From assembly GCF_000212375.1 (NCBI RefSeq), contig NC_015501.1, positions 2,108,001 to 2,172,000 of the forward strand: a DNA stretch of 64,000 nucleotides, written 5' to 3'. Below the pieces are notes generated by a model. That model did no database searches. It saw nothing but the letters and a program-made list of their open reading frames with translations, and was not told where the DNA came from. Made by a program: the position numbers and the translations under genes. Shown here one piece after another: positions 33,562-41,701 of the stretch (its first letter is position 1; each line of letters begins with the position of its first letter). The DNA comes from Porphyromonas asaccharolytica DSM 20707 (GTDB lineage Bacteria; Bacteroidota; Bacteroidia; Bacteroidales; Porphyromonadaceae).

Positions 33562-34209
33562 ATGAAGTCTATCAACTACAAGCCCCAAGAGTTAGCGAGG
33601 TCTCTCCTCCTACTGCTCTTGGGGCTTACTCTATCTAGCACTGTCGCCTGCACGTCTCATCACAAGCGAGAGACCATCGCTATCGATACGACCACGCTGC
33701 AGGCTGGGAGCCTCATACTGCGTCGTGGCGAGGGGATGCTCTCGACCTTCTTTAGCAAGATAGCCTCCCAGGGGCAACTCTACAGCCACTGCGGTATCAT
33801 CGACTACGACTCTACTAATCAACGCTGGGTCGTATGGCACGCCTATCAGGATGGTTCGCTCGGTGCTGACGGTATCTTCCGTCAGTCGCTAGACAGCTTC
33901 GTGATGGAGTCGGAGGCGGTAGCTATTTATCCAGCTCTCGCACTGGACAGCTTAGGCTTGCAGAGGATGAGAGCCTACATAGCACTGCATCGCCCTGGGG
34001 CGCAGTATCCCAAGAGGTTTGACTCGCGCTTTGACCTCAGAGATACGACCACGCTCTACTGCACCGAGTTCGTCGCACTCGCTTACTGCGCCACTGAGAT
34101 CCCCGCTTATCAAGTGCAGCCTACAGGCCACAATGTCGCTATACCCTACACTTATTATACGCTTGATGACTTGATCAAAACTGTCAACCCCTTGCACATT
34201 CAAAATTAA
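33562..34209 (+). CDS. YiiX-like permuted NlpC/P60 hydrolase lipoprotein
   Basis: 215 residues with an N-terminal lipid signal (STVAC). The permuted papain-fold pattern has GSLILRRGEGM..., the catalytic His in LYSHCGII, and the catalytic Cys in TLYCTEFVALAY. YiiX/YaeF-family enzymes may act on cell-wall peptides or lipids; substrate unknown. It starts 48 bases after the DUF4878 gene, and its 3' end contains the promoter of the next gene. Confidence 0.82.
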   Translation: MKSINYKPQELARSLLLLLLGLTLSSTVACTSHHKRETIAIDTTTLQAGSLILRRGEGMLSTFFSKIASQGQLYSHCGIIDYDSTNQRWVVWHAYQDGSLGADGIFRQSLDSFVMESEAVAIYPALALDSLGLQRMRAYIALHRPGAQYPKRFDSRFDLRDTTTLYCTEFVALAYCATEIPAYQVQPTGHNVAIPYTYYTLDDLIKTVNPLHIQN

Positions 34210-34221
34210 TGCGTACCTTTG
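34191..34221 (+). promoter_or_regulatory. Promoter of the Ala/Gln-rich lipoprotein gene
   Basis: CTTG at 34191-34194 and TACCTTTG at 34214-34221, 19 bases apart, overlapping the end of the YiiX-like gene. Confidence 0.75.
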
Positions 34222-34254
34222 CACCAGTTACTAATCACTTATACTAAAGCTAAT

Positions 34255-34542
34255 ATGAAGAAGGTATTTGTACTCGTAGCTGCTGTTGCAGCTCTAAGCC
34301 TTGTTTCTTGCAACAAGGAGAACAAAAGTCAGGACGCTCAGCAGGCTGAGCAGAACCTAGAGAATGCTCAGGAGAATCTTGATGCAGCAGCTCAGGATAT
34401 GCAGCAGGCTACTCAGGATGCAGCTCAGGTCGCTGTAGACCAGGCTAACGCAGCAGCTGATGCTACGACAGCAGCCGTAGAGAATGCTACTGACCAGGCT
34501 CAGCAGGCAGCAGCTCAGGCTAAGGAAGAGATCAAGAAGTAA
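34255..34542 (+). CDS. Small Ala/Gln-rich coiled-coil lipoprotein
   Basis: 95 residues from ATG 34255 (MKKVFVLVAAVAALSLVSC, lipobox at residue 19). The mature part is almost entirely Ala, Gln, Asn, Asp and Glu in repeats (QQAEQNLENAQENLDAAAQ; QAAAQAKEEIKK), predicting a long helix like Lpp or other abundant structural lipoproteins. Its own strong promoter and terminator suggest high expression. The function is inferred from composition only. Confidence 0.75.
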   Translation: MKKVFVLVAAVAALSLVSCNKENKSQDAQQAEQNLENAQENLDAAAQDMQQATQDAAQVAVDQANAAADATTAAVENATDQAQQAAAQAKEEIKK

Positions 34543-34600
34543 ACACCAACTTCTCTAGATCATTCGCAATCTGAGATAACCTAAGCAACTAAACATGACG

Positions 34601-34640
34601 AAGGTCACCTAGTCCTCTCCGTGAGGATTGGGTGACCTTT
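34601..34640 (+). terminator. Terminator after the Ala/Gln-rich lipoprotein gene
   Basis: AAGGTCACC pairs with GGTGACCTT, and an inner AGTCCTC/GAGGATT helix is present with a G-T pair. TTT follows. Confidence 0.8.
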
Positions 34641-34665
34641 GCTGTTGTATACTGGCTGTTAGCTA

Positions 34666-34708
34666 GAGCCTCTAAAGCCACTAGGCTCTAATTTCTAATC
34701 TCTAAATC
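34666..34708 (+). repeat. TCTAACC-type degenerate tandem repeat, copy 4
   Basis: GAGCCTCTAAAGCC, CTAGGCTCTAATTTCTAATC and TCTAAATC; directly left of the palindromic element. Confidence 0.55.
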
Positions 34709-34710
34709 GA

Positions 34711-34868
34711 TCCCCACGGAGGAATTTCGAAATCCCCACGTGGAGAAAAAACATTTCCCACGTAGGCGAGAAATAAAACTTCGGAGGAATCAAATGAAAC
34801 TTCGGAGGAATCGTTTTGTCTCCACGTGGGGAATAAAAAATATCCACGTGGAAAATCGAAAATCCCTA
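34711..34868. repeat. CCACGTGG modular palindromic element, copy 4
   Basis: CCCCACGGAGGAATTTCG at the left and TATCCACGTGGAAAATCG at the right enclose CACGTAGGCGAGAAATAAA and two CTTCGGAGGAA units. It accounts for the middle of the 434-base gap 34543-34976. Confidence 0.88.
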
Positions 34869-34911
34869 CCTAGATCTTCCAAATAGAGTCGTAGTTGGCT
34901 AGAGCTACTAG

Positions 34912-34958
34912 AGCCTAAGCTCTAACTTCTAATCTCTAATACCTAATCTCTAACCTCT
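34912..34958 (+). repeat. TCTAACC-type degenerate tandem repeat, copy 5
   Basis: Units CTAAGC, TCTAACTT, CTAATC, TCTAATACC, TAATC, TCTAACC run to 7 bases before the -7 box of the flippase gene. Confidence 0.65.
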
Positions 34959-34964
34959 TTTTCG

Positions 34965-34972
34965 TACTTTTG
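34965..34972 (+). promoter_or_regulatory. -7 box (TACTTTTG) for the flippase-like gene
   Basis: Matches TAnnTTTG and ends only 4 bases before the GTG start at 34977. Transcription would begin close to the start codon, so the mRNA would be leaderless or nearly so. Confidence 0.6.
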
Positions 34973-34976
34973 GAGT

Positions 34977-36041
34977 GTGAAGAAGAGACACTCCTGGCAA
35001 TGGTGGCTGAAGAACTTCTTGCCACTCCTCATAGGTCTGGCGATACTGTTTTACCTCTATCGCCATCTAGAGCTCGCAGACACGCTACGCTTGTTACAGC
35101 ATGGCGTGCGCTACGAGTATCTCCTCTTGTCTCTACCTATGGGACTCCTGGGTAATGCCACGCGAGGCTATCGCTGGCACCTCCAGATGCGACCTCTATA
35201 CACACCCCCGGCACGACCCATCAATCCGATCTTGATCACGGTCGGGAGCTATGCCGTCAACTTTGTCATACCACGTGCTGGCGAGGTGTGGCGCTGTACC
35301 GAGATGAAGCAGCGAGAGGACTACACGCTCTCGGCAACGGTCGGCACGCTCCTAGTAGATCGTCTATCAGATATAGTCGTTGTCCTAGCCCTCTTCGTGG
35401 CTATGATGCTGTTTCAGCCGGGGACTATATCGCAGATCTTAGCTGCTCAGGGCTTATCGCTCGGCAGTAACTTAGGCGACCTCTTTTCGTCAGACTACAC
35501 CACGGCTTGGCTGATAGCGGGTGTCTCACTTCTCGTCATCCTGCTGGTTCTCTATCGCTTCAGAAAGAGTAGCTTCATGCAGCGTGTACGAGAGAAACTT
35601 CGCTCCGTACTGCAAGCCGCATCGGCACTGAGAGGATGGCGCGCCTGGAGTCAGTTTATCGCACTCACGATCCTCTTGTGGCTCTTTTACTACTACTTCT
35701 TCTACCTTACATTTGGAGCTTTTGCCTTCACGGCTGAGCTGGGTCATCGAGCCGCTTTTGCCTCCTTTGTTCTCTCCACCCTGATGATCGCGATTCCCAC
35801 GCCGGCGGGTATCGGCCCGTGGCACTACGCGGTGATTATATCGCTGACAGCCTTTGGCGTGAGCGAGGCGGAGGCGGGACACTTTGCCTTGATAGTCCAT
35901 GCTGTACAGACGCTCTGGACCATTATTACGGGGATTATTGCTATATTTGCCTTACCAATAGTCAATAGACACTACAAACGTGCCTCCTCACTAGAAGACA
36001 CTTCAAAAATAAAGAGAATAAGCTATGATGAACAAAGCTGA
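34977..36041 (+). CDS. Lysylphosphatidylglycerol synthase TM region/UPF0104 flippase-like membrane protein
   Basis: 354 residues with about eight transmembrane helices. Features of the family include LYRHLELADTLRLLQ, GNATRGYRWHLQM, VGSYAVNFVIPRAGEVWRCTE, LLVDRLSDIVVVLALF and IAIPTPAGIGPWHYAVI. Related proteins move or modify membrane lipids, but the substrate here is unknown. The start is the GTG at 34977, since no nearby ATG is available. The stop overlaps the pepD start by 17 bases. Confidence 0.82.
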   Translation: MKKRHSWQWWLKNFLPLLIGLAILFYLYRHLELADTLRLLQHGVRYEYLLLSLPMGLLGNATRGYRWHLQMRPLYTPPARPINPILITVGSYAVNFVIPRAGEVWRCTEMKQREDYTLSATVGTLLVDRLSDIVVVLALFVAMMLFQPGTISQILAAQGLSLGSNLGDLFSSDYTTAWLIAGVSLLVILLVLYRFRKSSFMQRVREKLRSVLQAASALRGWRAWSQFIALTILLWLFYYYFFYLTFGAFAFTAELGHRAAFASFVLSTLMIAIPTPAGIGPWHYAVIISLTAFGVSEAEAGHFALIVHAVQTLWTIITGIIAIFALPIVNRHYKRASSLEDTSKIKRISYDEQS

Positions 36042-37485
36042 CTACCAAAAGCTCGCCCCCTCCACACTATGGGGCTATTTCTATGATCTCACACAGATAC
36101 CTCGCCCCACAGGACACTGTCAGGCTGTCAGGGAGTATGTCGTTGCCGAGGGTAAGCGACTAGGGCTAGAGACCCATGTAGATGAGGTGGGCAACGTGTT
36201 GATCCGTAAGCCAGCCACACCAGGTCTAGAGGATCGCCCCGTAGCTACCCTACAGGGACACCTAGATATGGTACCTCAGAAGAACTCTGACAAGGTACAC
36301 AACTTCGAGACTGATCCTATCCAAACGATGCAAGACGGCGACTGGATCACGGCCGATGGCACGACACTCGGTGCGGACAACGGTATGGGAGTCGCCTTCT
36401 CTCTAGCAGTGCTCGCTGATGACACGCTCAAGCATGGCCCCATCGAGGCGCTTTTTACCATTGATGAGGAGGTCGGCATGGACGGTGCCAACGGTCTTAA
36501 GCCGGGCTTTAGCAAGGGGGACATACTCCTTAATATAGACTCCGAGGTAGAGGGTGACCTCTTCGTCGGTTGTGCTGGTGGTATCGATGTCAATGTCTCT
36601 CTAGAGTATCAAGACAACCACGAGCCTGACGAAGACGAGATAGGCGTACGCCTTACGATCAAGGAGCTCAAGGGGGGACACAGCGGTGTGGACATACACC
36701 TCGGTCGTGCCAATGCCAACAAGCTGATGGCGCGTCTCCTCAAGGAGGCTGTCTCGCAGTGCGGCGCTCTTGTCGCTGAGATCGATGGAGGTAACATGCG
36801 CAATGCGATACCTCGTGAGGCGGTCGCTCTGCTCTCTGTCAAGGAGGACGACACCGAGGCTCTCTGGGAACTGGTATCCGACTACGAGGAGCTATTTAAT
36901 AAGGAGTTTGCTGGAATAGAGAACCACATCACCGTCTCTCTAGAGCGTTGTGACCGTCCTAAGACGATCCTACCCGACGAGATACAGGATGCGCTGATCC
37001 ACGCGCTGAATGCCTGTCAGAATGGTGTCATCTCTATGCTCTCCGAATTTCCCGACACGGTAGAGGCTTCATCGAACCTAGCTCAGGTACAGGCTGGCGA
37101 GGGACACATCTCTGTCCGCTTCCTCGTCCGCTCCTCGAGTGACTCACGCAAGATGTGGGTCGCCTCTAGCATCGAGAGCTGCTTCCTACTGATGGACGCT
37201 CGCGTAGAGTTTGACGCTTCCTATACAGGTTGGCAGCCCAATGCTGAGTCTCATATCATGCAGGTGATGTGTCAGGCCGCCAAGGAGGTCTACGGCAAGG
37301 ATCCCGCTGTCAAGGTGATGCACGCCGGTCTCGAGTGCGGTATCATACAGGGTGTCATGCCCGATATGGATATGATCTCCTTCGGACCTGAGATCCAGCA
37401 CCCACACTCACCCGATGAGCGCGTGAGCATCTCCTCCGTGGAGCGTAGCTACCGCATGCTCGTCCGTGCTTTGGAACTAATCTAA
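36025..37485 (+). CDS. pepD: Aminoacyl-histidine dipeptidase
   Basis: Cytoplasmic M20-type metallopeptidase hydrolysing dipeptides such as carnosine-like Xaa-His. The 486 residues carry LQGHLDMVPQK (metal His, Asp), DGTTLGADNGMG, TIDEEVGMDGA (catalytic Glu), GCAGGIDVN, and HAGLECGII. ATG 36025 is used; ATG 36028 is equally possible. It overlaps the flippase-like gene and is followed 13 bases later by fabD. Confidence 0.94.
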   Translation: MMNKADYQKLAPSTLWGYFYDLTQIPRPTGHCQAVREYVVAEGKRLGLETHVDEVGNVLIRKPATPGLEDRPVATLQGHLDMVPQKNSDKVHNFETDPIQTMQDGDWITADGTTLGADNGMGVAFSLAVLADDTLKHGPIEALFTIDEEVGMDGANGLKPGFSKGDILLNIDSEVEGDLFVGCAGGIDVNVSLEYQDNHEPDEDEIGVRLTIKELKGGHSGVDIHLGRANANKLMARLLKEAVSQCGALVAEIDGGNMRNAIPREAVALLSVKEDDTEALWELVSDYEELFNKEFAGIENHITVSLERCDRPKTILPDEIQDALIHALNACQNGVISMLSEFPDTVEASSNLAQVQAGEGHISVRFLVRSSSDSRKMWVASSIESCFLLMDARVEFDASYTGWQPNAESHIMQVMCQAAKEVYGKDPAVKVMHAGLECGIIQGVMPDMDMISFGPEIQHPHSPDERVSISSVERSYRMLVRALELI

Positions 37486-37498
37486 TCGATAAGAACAT

Positions 37499-38389
37499 AT
37501 GAAAAAAGCTTTTGTATTCCCGGGTCAAGGCTCCCAGTTCGTCGGTATGGGTCAAGAGATCTATACGAAGAGCGAAGCAGTACGCAAGCTCTTTGCTGAG
37601 GCGGACAAGGTGCTAGGCTTTGACCTATCCAAGACCATGTTTGAGGGTACCGAAGAGGACCTCAAGCAGACGAAGGTGACACAGCCCGCGGTCTTCCTCC
37701 ACTCTGTGGCGATGACCGTGGCGCTCGGAGAGGCCTTCGCACCAGACATGGTCGCTGGGCACTCGCTAGGCGAGTTCTCGGCACTAGTTGCGAGTCGCGC
37801 CTTGCCTTTTGCCGATGCACTGCGACTTGTTTCCGAGCGTGCACTCGCTATGCAGGCCGCTTGCGAGGCACACCCCTCGACGATGGCAGCGATCATCGGG
37901 CTGCCGGACGACAAGATCGAGGAGGTCTGCCGCGGCATCTCTGGTCAGGTGGTGGTACCAGCGAACTACAACTGCTCGGGTCAGGTAGTCATCTCTGGCA
38001 CGATGGAGGGTATCGCTGAGGCTTGCGAGCAGCTCAAGGCTGCGGGCGCTAAGCGTGCGCTACCGCTCAAGGTGGGCGGAGCCTTCCACTCACCGCTTAT
38101 GCAACCTGCCAAGGAGCGTCTGCAGCGTGCTATCGAAGCAACGATCTTTGCCACACCGATCTGCCCGATCTACCAGAATGTAGATGCTCGTCCTCATACC
38201 GATGTGGAGGAGATCAAGGCCAATCTGATCGCTCAGCTCACGGCTCCCGTACGCTGGACGAAGAGTGTCGAGGCGATGGTAGCCGATGGAGCCACGCACT
38301 TCGTGGAGCTAGGACCAGGCAAAGTCTTAGCAGGACTCATCGGTCGTATCGCTCGTGATGTAACCTGTGAGAGCTTGGCAACGATCTAA
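37499..38389 (+). CDS. fabD: Malonyl-CoA:ACP transacylase
   Basis: Loads malonyl groups onto acyl carrier protein for fatty acid synthesis. The 296 residues have the FPGQGSQFVGMG oxyanion loop, the nucleophile motif GHSLGEFSALVASRAL, and the His in GGAFHSPLM. A C-terminal LGPGKVLAGLIGRI completes the family pattern. It forms a pair with pepD by proximity, and a hairpin follows the stop. Confidence 0.96.
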   Translation: MKKAFVFPGQGSQFVGMGQEIYTKSEAVRKLFAEADKVLGFDLSKTMFEGTEEDLKQTKVTQPAVFLHSVAMTVALGEAFAPDMVAGHSLGEFSALVASRALPFADALRLVSERALAMQAACEAHPSTMAAIIGLPDDKIEEVCRGISGQVVVPANYNCSGQVVISGTMEGIAEACEQLKAAGAKRALPLKVGGAFHSPLMQPAKERLQRAIEATIFATPICPIYQNVDARPHTDVEEIKANLIAQLTAPVRWTKSVEAMVADGATHFVELGPGKVLAGLIGRIARDVTCESLATI

Positions 38390-38411
38390 TGAATCTTTGC
38401 AAGAACTAAGA

Positions 38412-38453
38412 AGAGGACAAGTTCGGCTGATCGTTTGGTCGAGCTTGTCCTCT
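38412..38453 (+). terminator. Hairpin after fabD
   Basis: AGAGGACAAG pairs perfectly with CTTGTCCTCT, with extra inner pairs. The downstream GATTTATTCAGATTT is only moderately T-rich. Confidence 0.65.
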
Positions 38454-38482
38454 GATTTATTCAGATTTAAGTAGATAGTATT

Positions 38483-38962
38483 ATGAGCGATAAGGAGTTA
38501 CTAATCCCCTACACGCGGCTAGCCCGCTCGGAGTGGCCTGCAGTGTACGAGCAACTTGAGGAGGCTGCCGTAGAGGCTACCCGCCGGTCGTATGCCCCGT
38601 ACAGTCACTTTCACGTAGGGGCTGCGGCACTGCTGGAGGATGGCGAGATCGTGTTGGGGTGCAATCAGGAGAACGCCTCCTTCTCGCCCACGCTCTGTGC
38701 GGAGCGAACGGCACTCTATGCCATCGGGGCGCATCACCCAGGAGCTGTCGTAGAGCGACTCATGATCGTCGCTGAGACGGAGGGCAAGCGTGTCGAGGCG
38801 ATCTCCCCTTGTGGCGTGTGCCGACAGGTGATGATGGAGACGGTAAAGCGACAGGGCAAGCCCTTTGAGGTAATCCTCTGCGGACCTGACGAAGCTATCG
38901 TTATCAGCGACTGTCGGCTTCTCTTGCCCTTTGCGTTTGATGGCTCAGACATTCCCTCGTAG
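38483..38962 (+). CDS. cdd: Cytidine deaminase
   Basis: Deaminates cytidine/deoxycytidine to uridine for pyrimidine salvage. The 159 residues carry YAPYSHFHVGAAALLEDG, the zinc and proton-shuttle motif CAERTA, and PCGVCRQ with the two other zinc Cys. It works with the uridine-phosphorylase-type enzyme at 9.1 kb in the same salvage route. It starts 93 bases after fabD, behind a hairpin. Confidence 0.95.
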   Translation: MSDKELLIPYTRLARSEWPAVYEQLEEAAVEATRRSYAPYSHFHVGAAALLEDGEIVLGCNQENASFSPTLCAERTALYAIGAHHPGAVVERLMIVAETEGKRVEAISPCGVCRQVMMETVKRQGKPFEVILCGPDEAIVISDCRLLLPFAFDGSDIPS

Positions 38963-39008
38963 CGCTAAGCGCATCCACCTTTTATAGAGACCTATTTCCC
39001 ATTAGTAT

Positions 39009-39647
39009 ATGGCTTATCGCATCATTACGATCAGTAGACAGTATGGTTGCGGAGCTCGCACCATAGGGCGTCAGCTCTCAGAGCAACTCGGCTTGACCTA
39101 TTACGACAAGGAGCTCATCCGCATGATCGCCGAGGAGAGTGGCTACGCTGCCGACTATGTCGAGGAGCAGAGCGAGTACGCCTCGACGTCGGGACTGGAC
39201 TTCATGCCGATGTCTCACGGAGCACTCTTCTCCGTACCTATGACGGGACTCGTCGAGACGCCCTCAGTGACCCGTTATCTCAACGACTTCATCCTCAAGA
39301 TAGCCGAGGAGACCCCCTGCGTCATCATCGGGCGCAGTGCCGACTATATCCTACGAGATCGAGACGATGTGCTCAACGTCTTCCTTTATGCCGATGTCGA
39401 GGCGCGTATCCAGACGCTCCTACAGCGAGGCGACGAGGAGACGGAAGATGCAGCGCGCAAGCGCATTGAGCAGTCCGACCGCGCCCGCCGCAAGAACTAT
39501 AAGCAGATGACCAATAGGGAGTGGGGGGAGTCGACCAACTACCACCTCTGTCTCAATACGGGAGCCTTCGGTGCGCCCTGCTGCACCGACATCATTGCGC
39601 ACGCTTACCAGCTCCCTTGCGGTGGCGTGACCATTGGCAAAAAGTAA
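39009..39647 (+). CDS. Cytidylate kinase-like family protein
   Basis: 212 residues with an NTP-binding P-loop variant near the start (QYGCGARTIGRQLSEQLG), DKELIRMIAEESG, VIIGRSADYILRDRDDVLNVFLYA, and the RARRKNYKQMTNREWGES segment typical of Cytidylate_kin2 proteins. These resemble CMP kinases but lack proven specificity. It starts 46 bases after cdd, a suggestive pairing, and is followed 7 bases later by a DUF695 gene. Confidence 0.85.
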   Translation: MAYRIITISRQYGCGARTIGRQLSEQLGLTYYDKELIRMIAEESGYAADYVEEQSEYASTSGLDFMPMSHGALFSVPMTGLVETPSVTRYLNDFILKIAEETPCVIIGRSADYILRDRDDVLNVFLYADVEARIQTLLQRGDEETEDAARKRIEQSDRARRKNYKQMTNREWGESTNYHLCLNTGAFGAPCCTDIIAHAYQLPCGGVTIGKK

Positions 39648-39654
39648 ACTCACT

Positions 39655-40080
39655 ATGCGACTGACGGACAATTGGTTCAACGGTTTGGCCGAGAGCGAAG
39701 CTGGCCAGACGGCTCACCTGCATGTGCGTGATGAGCTGGAGGAGTTTCGTGCTACGGGCAAGTACCGCTTTGTGATCGAGATCGCCTACCCCTTTGATGG
39801 CGAGGGCATAGAGCCATCAGACACGGACACCGCGCAGATAGAGGCGGTCGATGAACTGCTACAGACCGCTATGGAGCGGGACAAGATGGCGATCCTCGCA
39901 GCTTCTATCCTAGAGCCAGGGCGCAAAGTGTGGCTCTATGTGAGCCGCACGTACGATCCCTTCTTCGATCGTCTCGAGGAGGTGCTGGCGGAGCTGCCCC
40001 TCCTGCCGCTACAGTTTGAGGTAGTCCAGGACTCCGACTGGAGCTACTACCAGGAGCTACTGGACAAGCTACAGCCGTAG
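39655..40080 (+). CDS. DUF695-type protein
   Basis: 141 residues from ATG 39655; a TTG 21 bases upstream is less likely. Features are RLTDNWFNGLAESEAG, FVIEIAYPFDGEG, ILEPGRKVWLYVSRTYDPFFDRL and a terminal YYQELLDKLQP. DUF695 proteins have no known activity. It starts 7 bases after the kinase-like gene and ends the plus-strand run. Confidence 0.8.
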   Translation: MRLTDNWFNGLAESEAGQTAHLHVRDELEEFRATGKYRFVIEIAYPFDGEGIEPSDTDTAQIEAVDELLQTAMERDKMAILAASILEPGRKVWLYVSRTYDPFFDRLEEVLAELPLLPLQFEVVQDSDWSYYQELLDKLQP

Positions 40081-40106
40081 TCTGCGCCTAGGCTACACGA
40101 CTATAG

Positions 40107-40127
40107 GGACGCACGAGCCGTGCGTCC
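40107..40127. repeat. GGACGCACG/CGTGCGTCC palindrome family, copy 5
   Basis: GGACGCACG-AGC-CGTGCGTCC with downstream CTACAAATCGTTACACGTC; lies between the DUF695 gene and the RluA-type gene. Confidence 0.75.
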
Positions 40128-40180
40128 CTACAAATCGTTACACGTCAGATCGTTACTCGTCTTGCATACCCACAAATGCC

Positions 40181-40221
40181 AAAGGAGAGCCTCACGCTAG
40201 GTGAAGCTCTCCTTTTCTTTT
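40181..40221. terminator. Terminator between convergent DUF695 and RluA-type genes
   Basis: AAAGGAGAGC pairs with GCTCTCCTTT, with an inner TCAC/GTGA helix, then TTTTCTTTT on the plus strand. It may serve both strands. Confidence 0.85.
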
Positions 40222-40240
40222 GTTTCGTCGACTTGCTAGG

Positions 40241-40927
40241 TTACTTCGTATGGCTCAGCAAAGACCAGATAGCATCGTCCTCAGGGTATGGTGCAACGAC
40301 CTCTATTTGCTCATGAGTGACGGGGTGCTCGAAGCTTAAGATACGTGCATGGAGCGAGATGCCACCATCCTTGTTGCTCCGTGGAGCACCATACTTGAGG
40401 TCTCCCTTGATCGGGAAGCCCATGTGGCTCAGCTGCGTACGTATCTGATGATGCCGTCCCGTATGGAGCGTCACAGCCAGCAGGCTGTAGCGGTCGCCCA
40501 CGGCGAGACGCTCGTAGGTGAGCCAGGCGCGCTTAGCCTCAGCGTGAGCCTCCGTCACGACGTAGCTCTTGTTTTGCTTGCGATTGCGATAGAGCAGATC
40601 CTTAGCCTCTCCCGCCTTTTGCGGAAAAGCGCCACAGACCACAGCGTGGTAGACTTTGTGAATCTCTCGTCGCTGAAACATAGCGTTGAGCCGTGCCAGA
40701 GCCTTCGAAGTTTTGGCAAAAAGCACCGCCCCCGACGTTGGTCTATCGATACGATGCGTGACCCCAACGAACGCCCGCCCAGGCTTGTCGTACTTATCGA
40801 TGAGATAGCGCTCGACAAGCTCCGAGAGCGGTGTATCGCCCGTGCTGTCACCCTGTACGAGCATCCCCGCCGGCTTATTGACGATGAGGAGATGATTGTC
40901 CTCGTAGAGGATCTGTAGGTCAGGCAT
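40241..40927 (-). CDS. RluA-family RNA pseudouridine synthase
   Basis: Isomerises specific uridines in rRNA or tRNA. The 228 residues contain ILYEDNHLLIVNKPAGMLVQ, the catalytic HRIDRPTSG (Asp), KVYHAVVCG and ITLHTGRHHQIRTQLSHMGFPI-type motifs (VTLHTGRHHQIR here). There is no N-terminal S4 domain, so it is the short RluA/RluE-like type rather than full RluD. Its precise target cannot be read. The fabG stop lies 20 bases upstream. Confidence 0.9.
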   Translation of the reverse strand: MPDLQILYEDNHLLIVNKPAGMLVQGDSTGDTPLSELVERYLIDKYDKPGRAFVGVTHRIDRPTSGAVLFAKTSKALARLNAMFQRREIHKVYHAVVCGAFPQKAGEAKDLLYRNRKQNKSYVVTEAHAEAKRAWLTYERLAVGDRYSLLAVTLHTGRHHQIRTQLSHMGFPIKGDLKYGAPRSNKDGGISLHARILSFEHPVTHEQIEVVAPYPEDDAIWSLLSHTK

Positions 40928-40946
40928 TGGTCTGCTTACTAAAGCT

Positions 40947-41696
40947 TTACATATTCATACCGCCGCAGCAGGAGAGGACCTGTCCTGTCATGTAGGAGGA
41001 GAGGTCGCTCGCGAGGAAGAGAGCCACATTGGCCACATCCTCCGGCTTGCCACCACGACGTAGCGGGATCTGCTTAGCCCACTCCTTGCGCACCTCCTCG
41101 CTGAGGACAGCCGTCATATCGCTCTCGATGAAGCCGGGCGCGATGCTGTTGGCACGGATACCGCGTGAGCCGAGCTCCTTGGCAACGCTCTTAGCCAGTG
41201 CGATCATACCAGCCTTAGAGGCCGAGTAGTTCACCTGCCCCGCATTGCCCGACACACCGACGACGCTCGCCATATTGATGATGCTGCCCTGACGCTGCTT
41301 CATCATGACGGGAGCCACAGCGTGCGTCATATTGAAGGCGGACTTTAAGTTGACATTGATCACCGCATCCCACTGCTGCTCGCTCATACGTAGGAGCAGA
41401 CCATCACGGGTGATACCGGCATTATTGACTAGAATGTCTAGCTTGCCAAAGTCAGCGACGATCTGCTCCACGAGCTGATGCGCTGCCTCAAAGTCTGCCG
41501 CATTGCTCTCGTAGGTGCGTATCGTGACACCGCACTCCTGCGCCAGCTGAGTATAGTAATCCTTTGCTTCGTCGGCAACCTTGAGGTCACTGATAGCTAC
41601 ATGGCATCCAGCCTCTGCATACTTCGTGGCGATCGCCTTGCCGATACCACGTGCTGCTCCGGTGATCAGAGCCACTTTGTCCTGAAGTAGTTTCAT
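40947..41696 (-). CDS. fabG: 3-oxoacyl-ACP reductase
   Basis: NADPH-dependent SDR reducing 3-ketoacyl-ACP in fatty acid synthesis. The 249 residues carry TGAARGIGKA, NNAGITRDGLL, the catalytic YSASKAG with an upstream INMASVVG serine, and the PGFIESDMT and SYMTGQVL motifs typical of FabG. The TetR-family gene lies 5 bases upstream on the same strand, so they are probably co-transcribed and the regulator may act on lipid genes (inference). Confidence 0.95.
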   Translation of the reverse strand: MKLLQDKVALITGAARGIGKAIATKYAEAGCHVAISDLKVADEAKDYYTQLAQECGVTIRTYESNAADFEAAHQLVEQIVADFGKLDILVNNAGITRDGLLLRMSEQQWDAVINVNLKSAFNMTHAVAPVMMKQRQGSIINMASVVGVSGNAGQVNYSASKAGMIALAKSVAKELGSRGIRANSIAPGFIESDMTAVLSEEVRKEWAKQIPLRRGGKPEDVANVALFLASDLSSYMTGQVLSCCGGMNM

Positions 41697-41701
41697 AGAT
41701 T

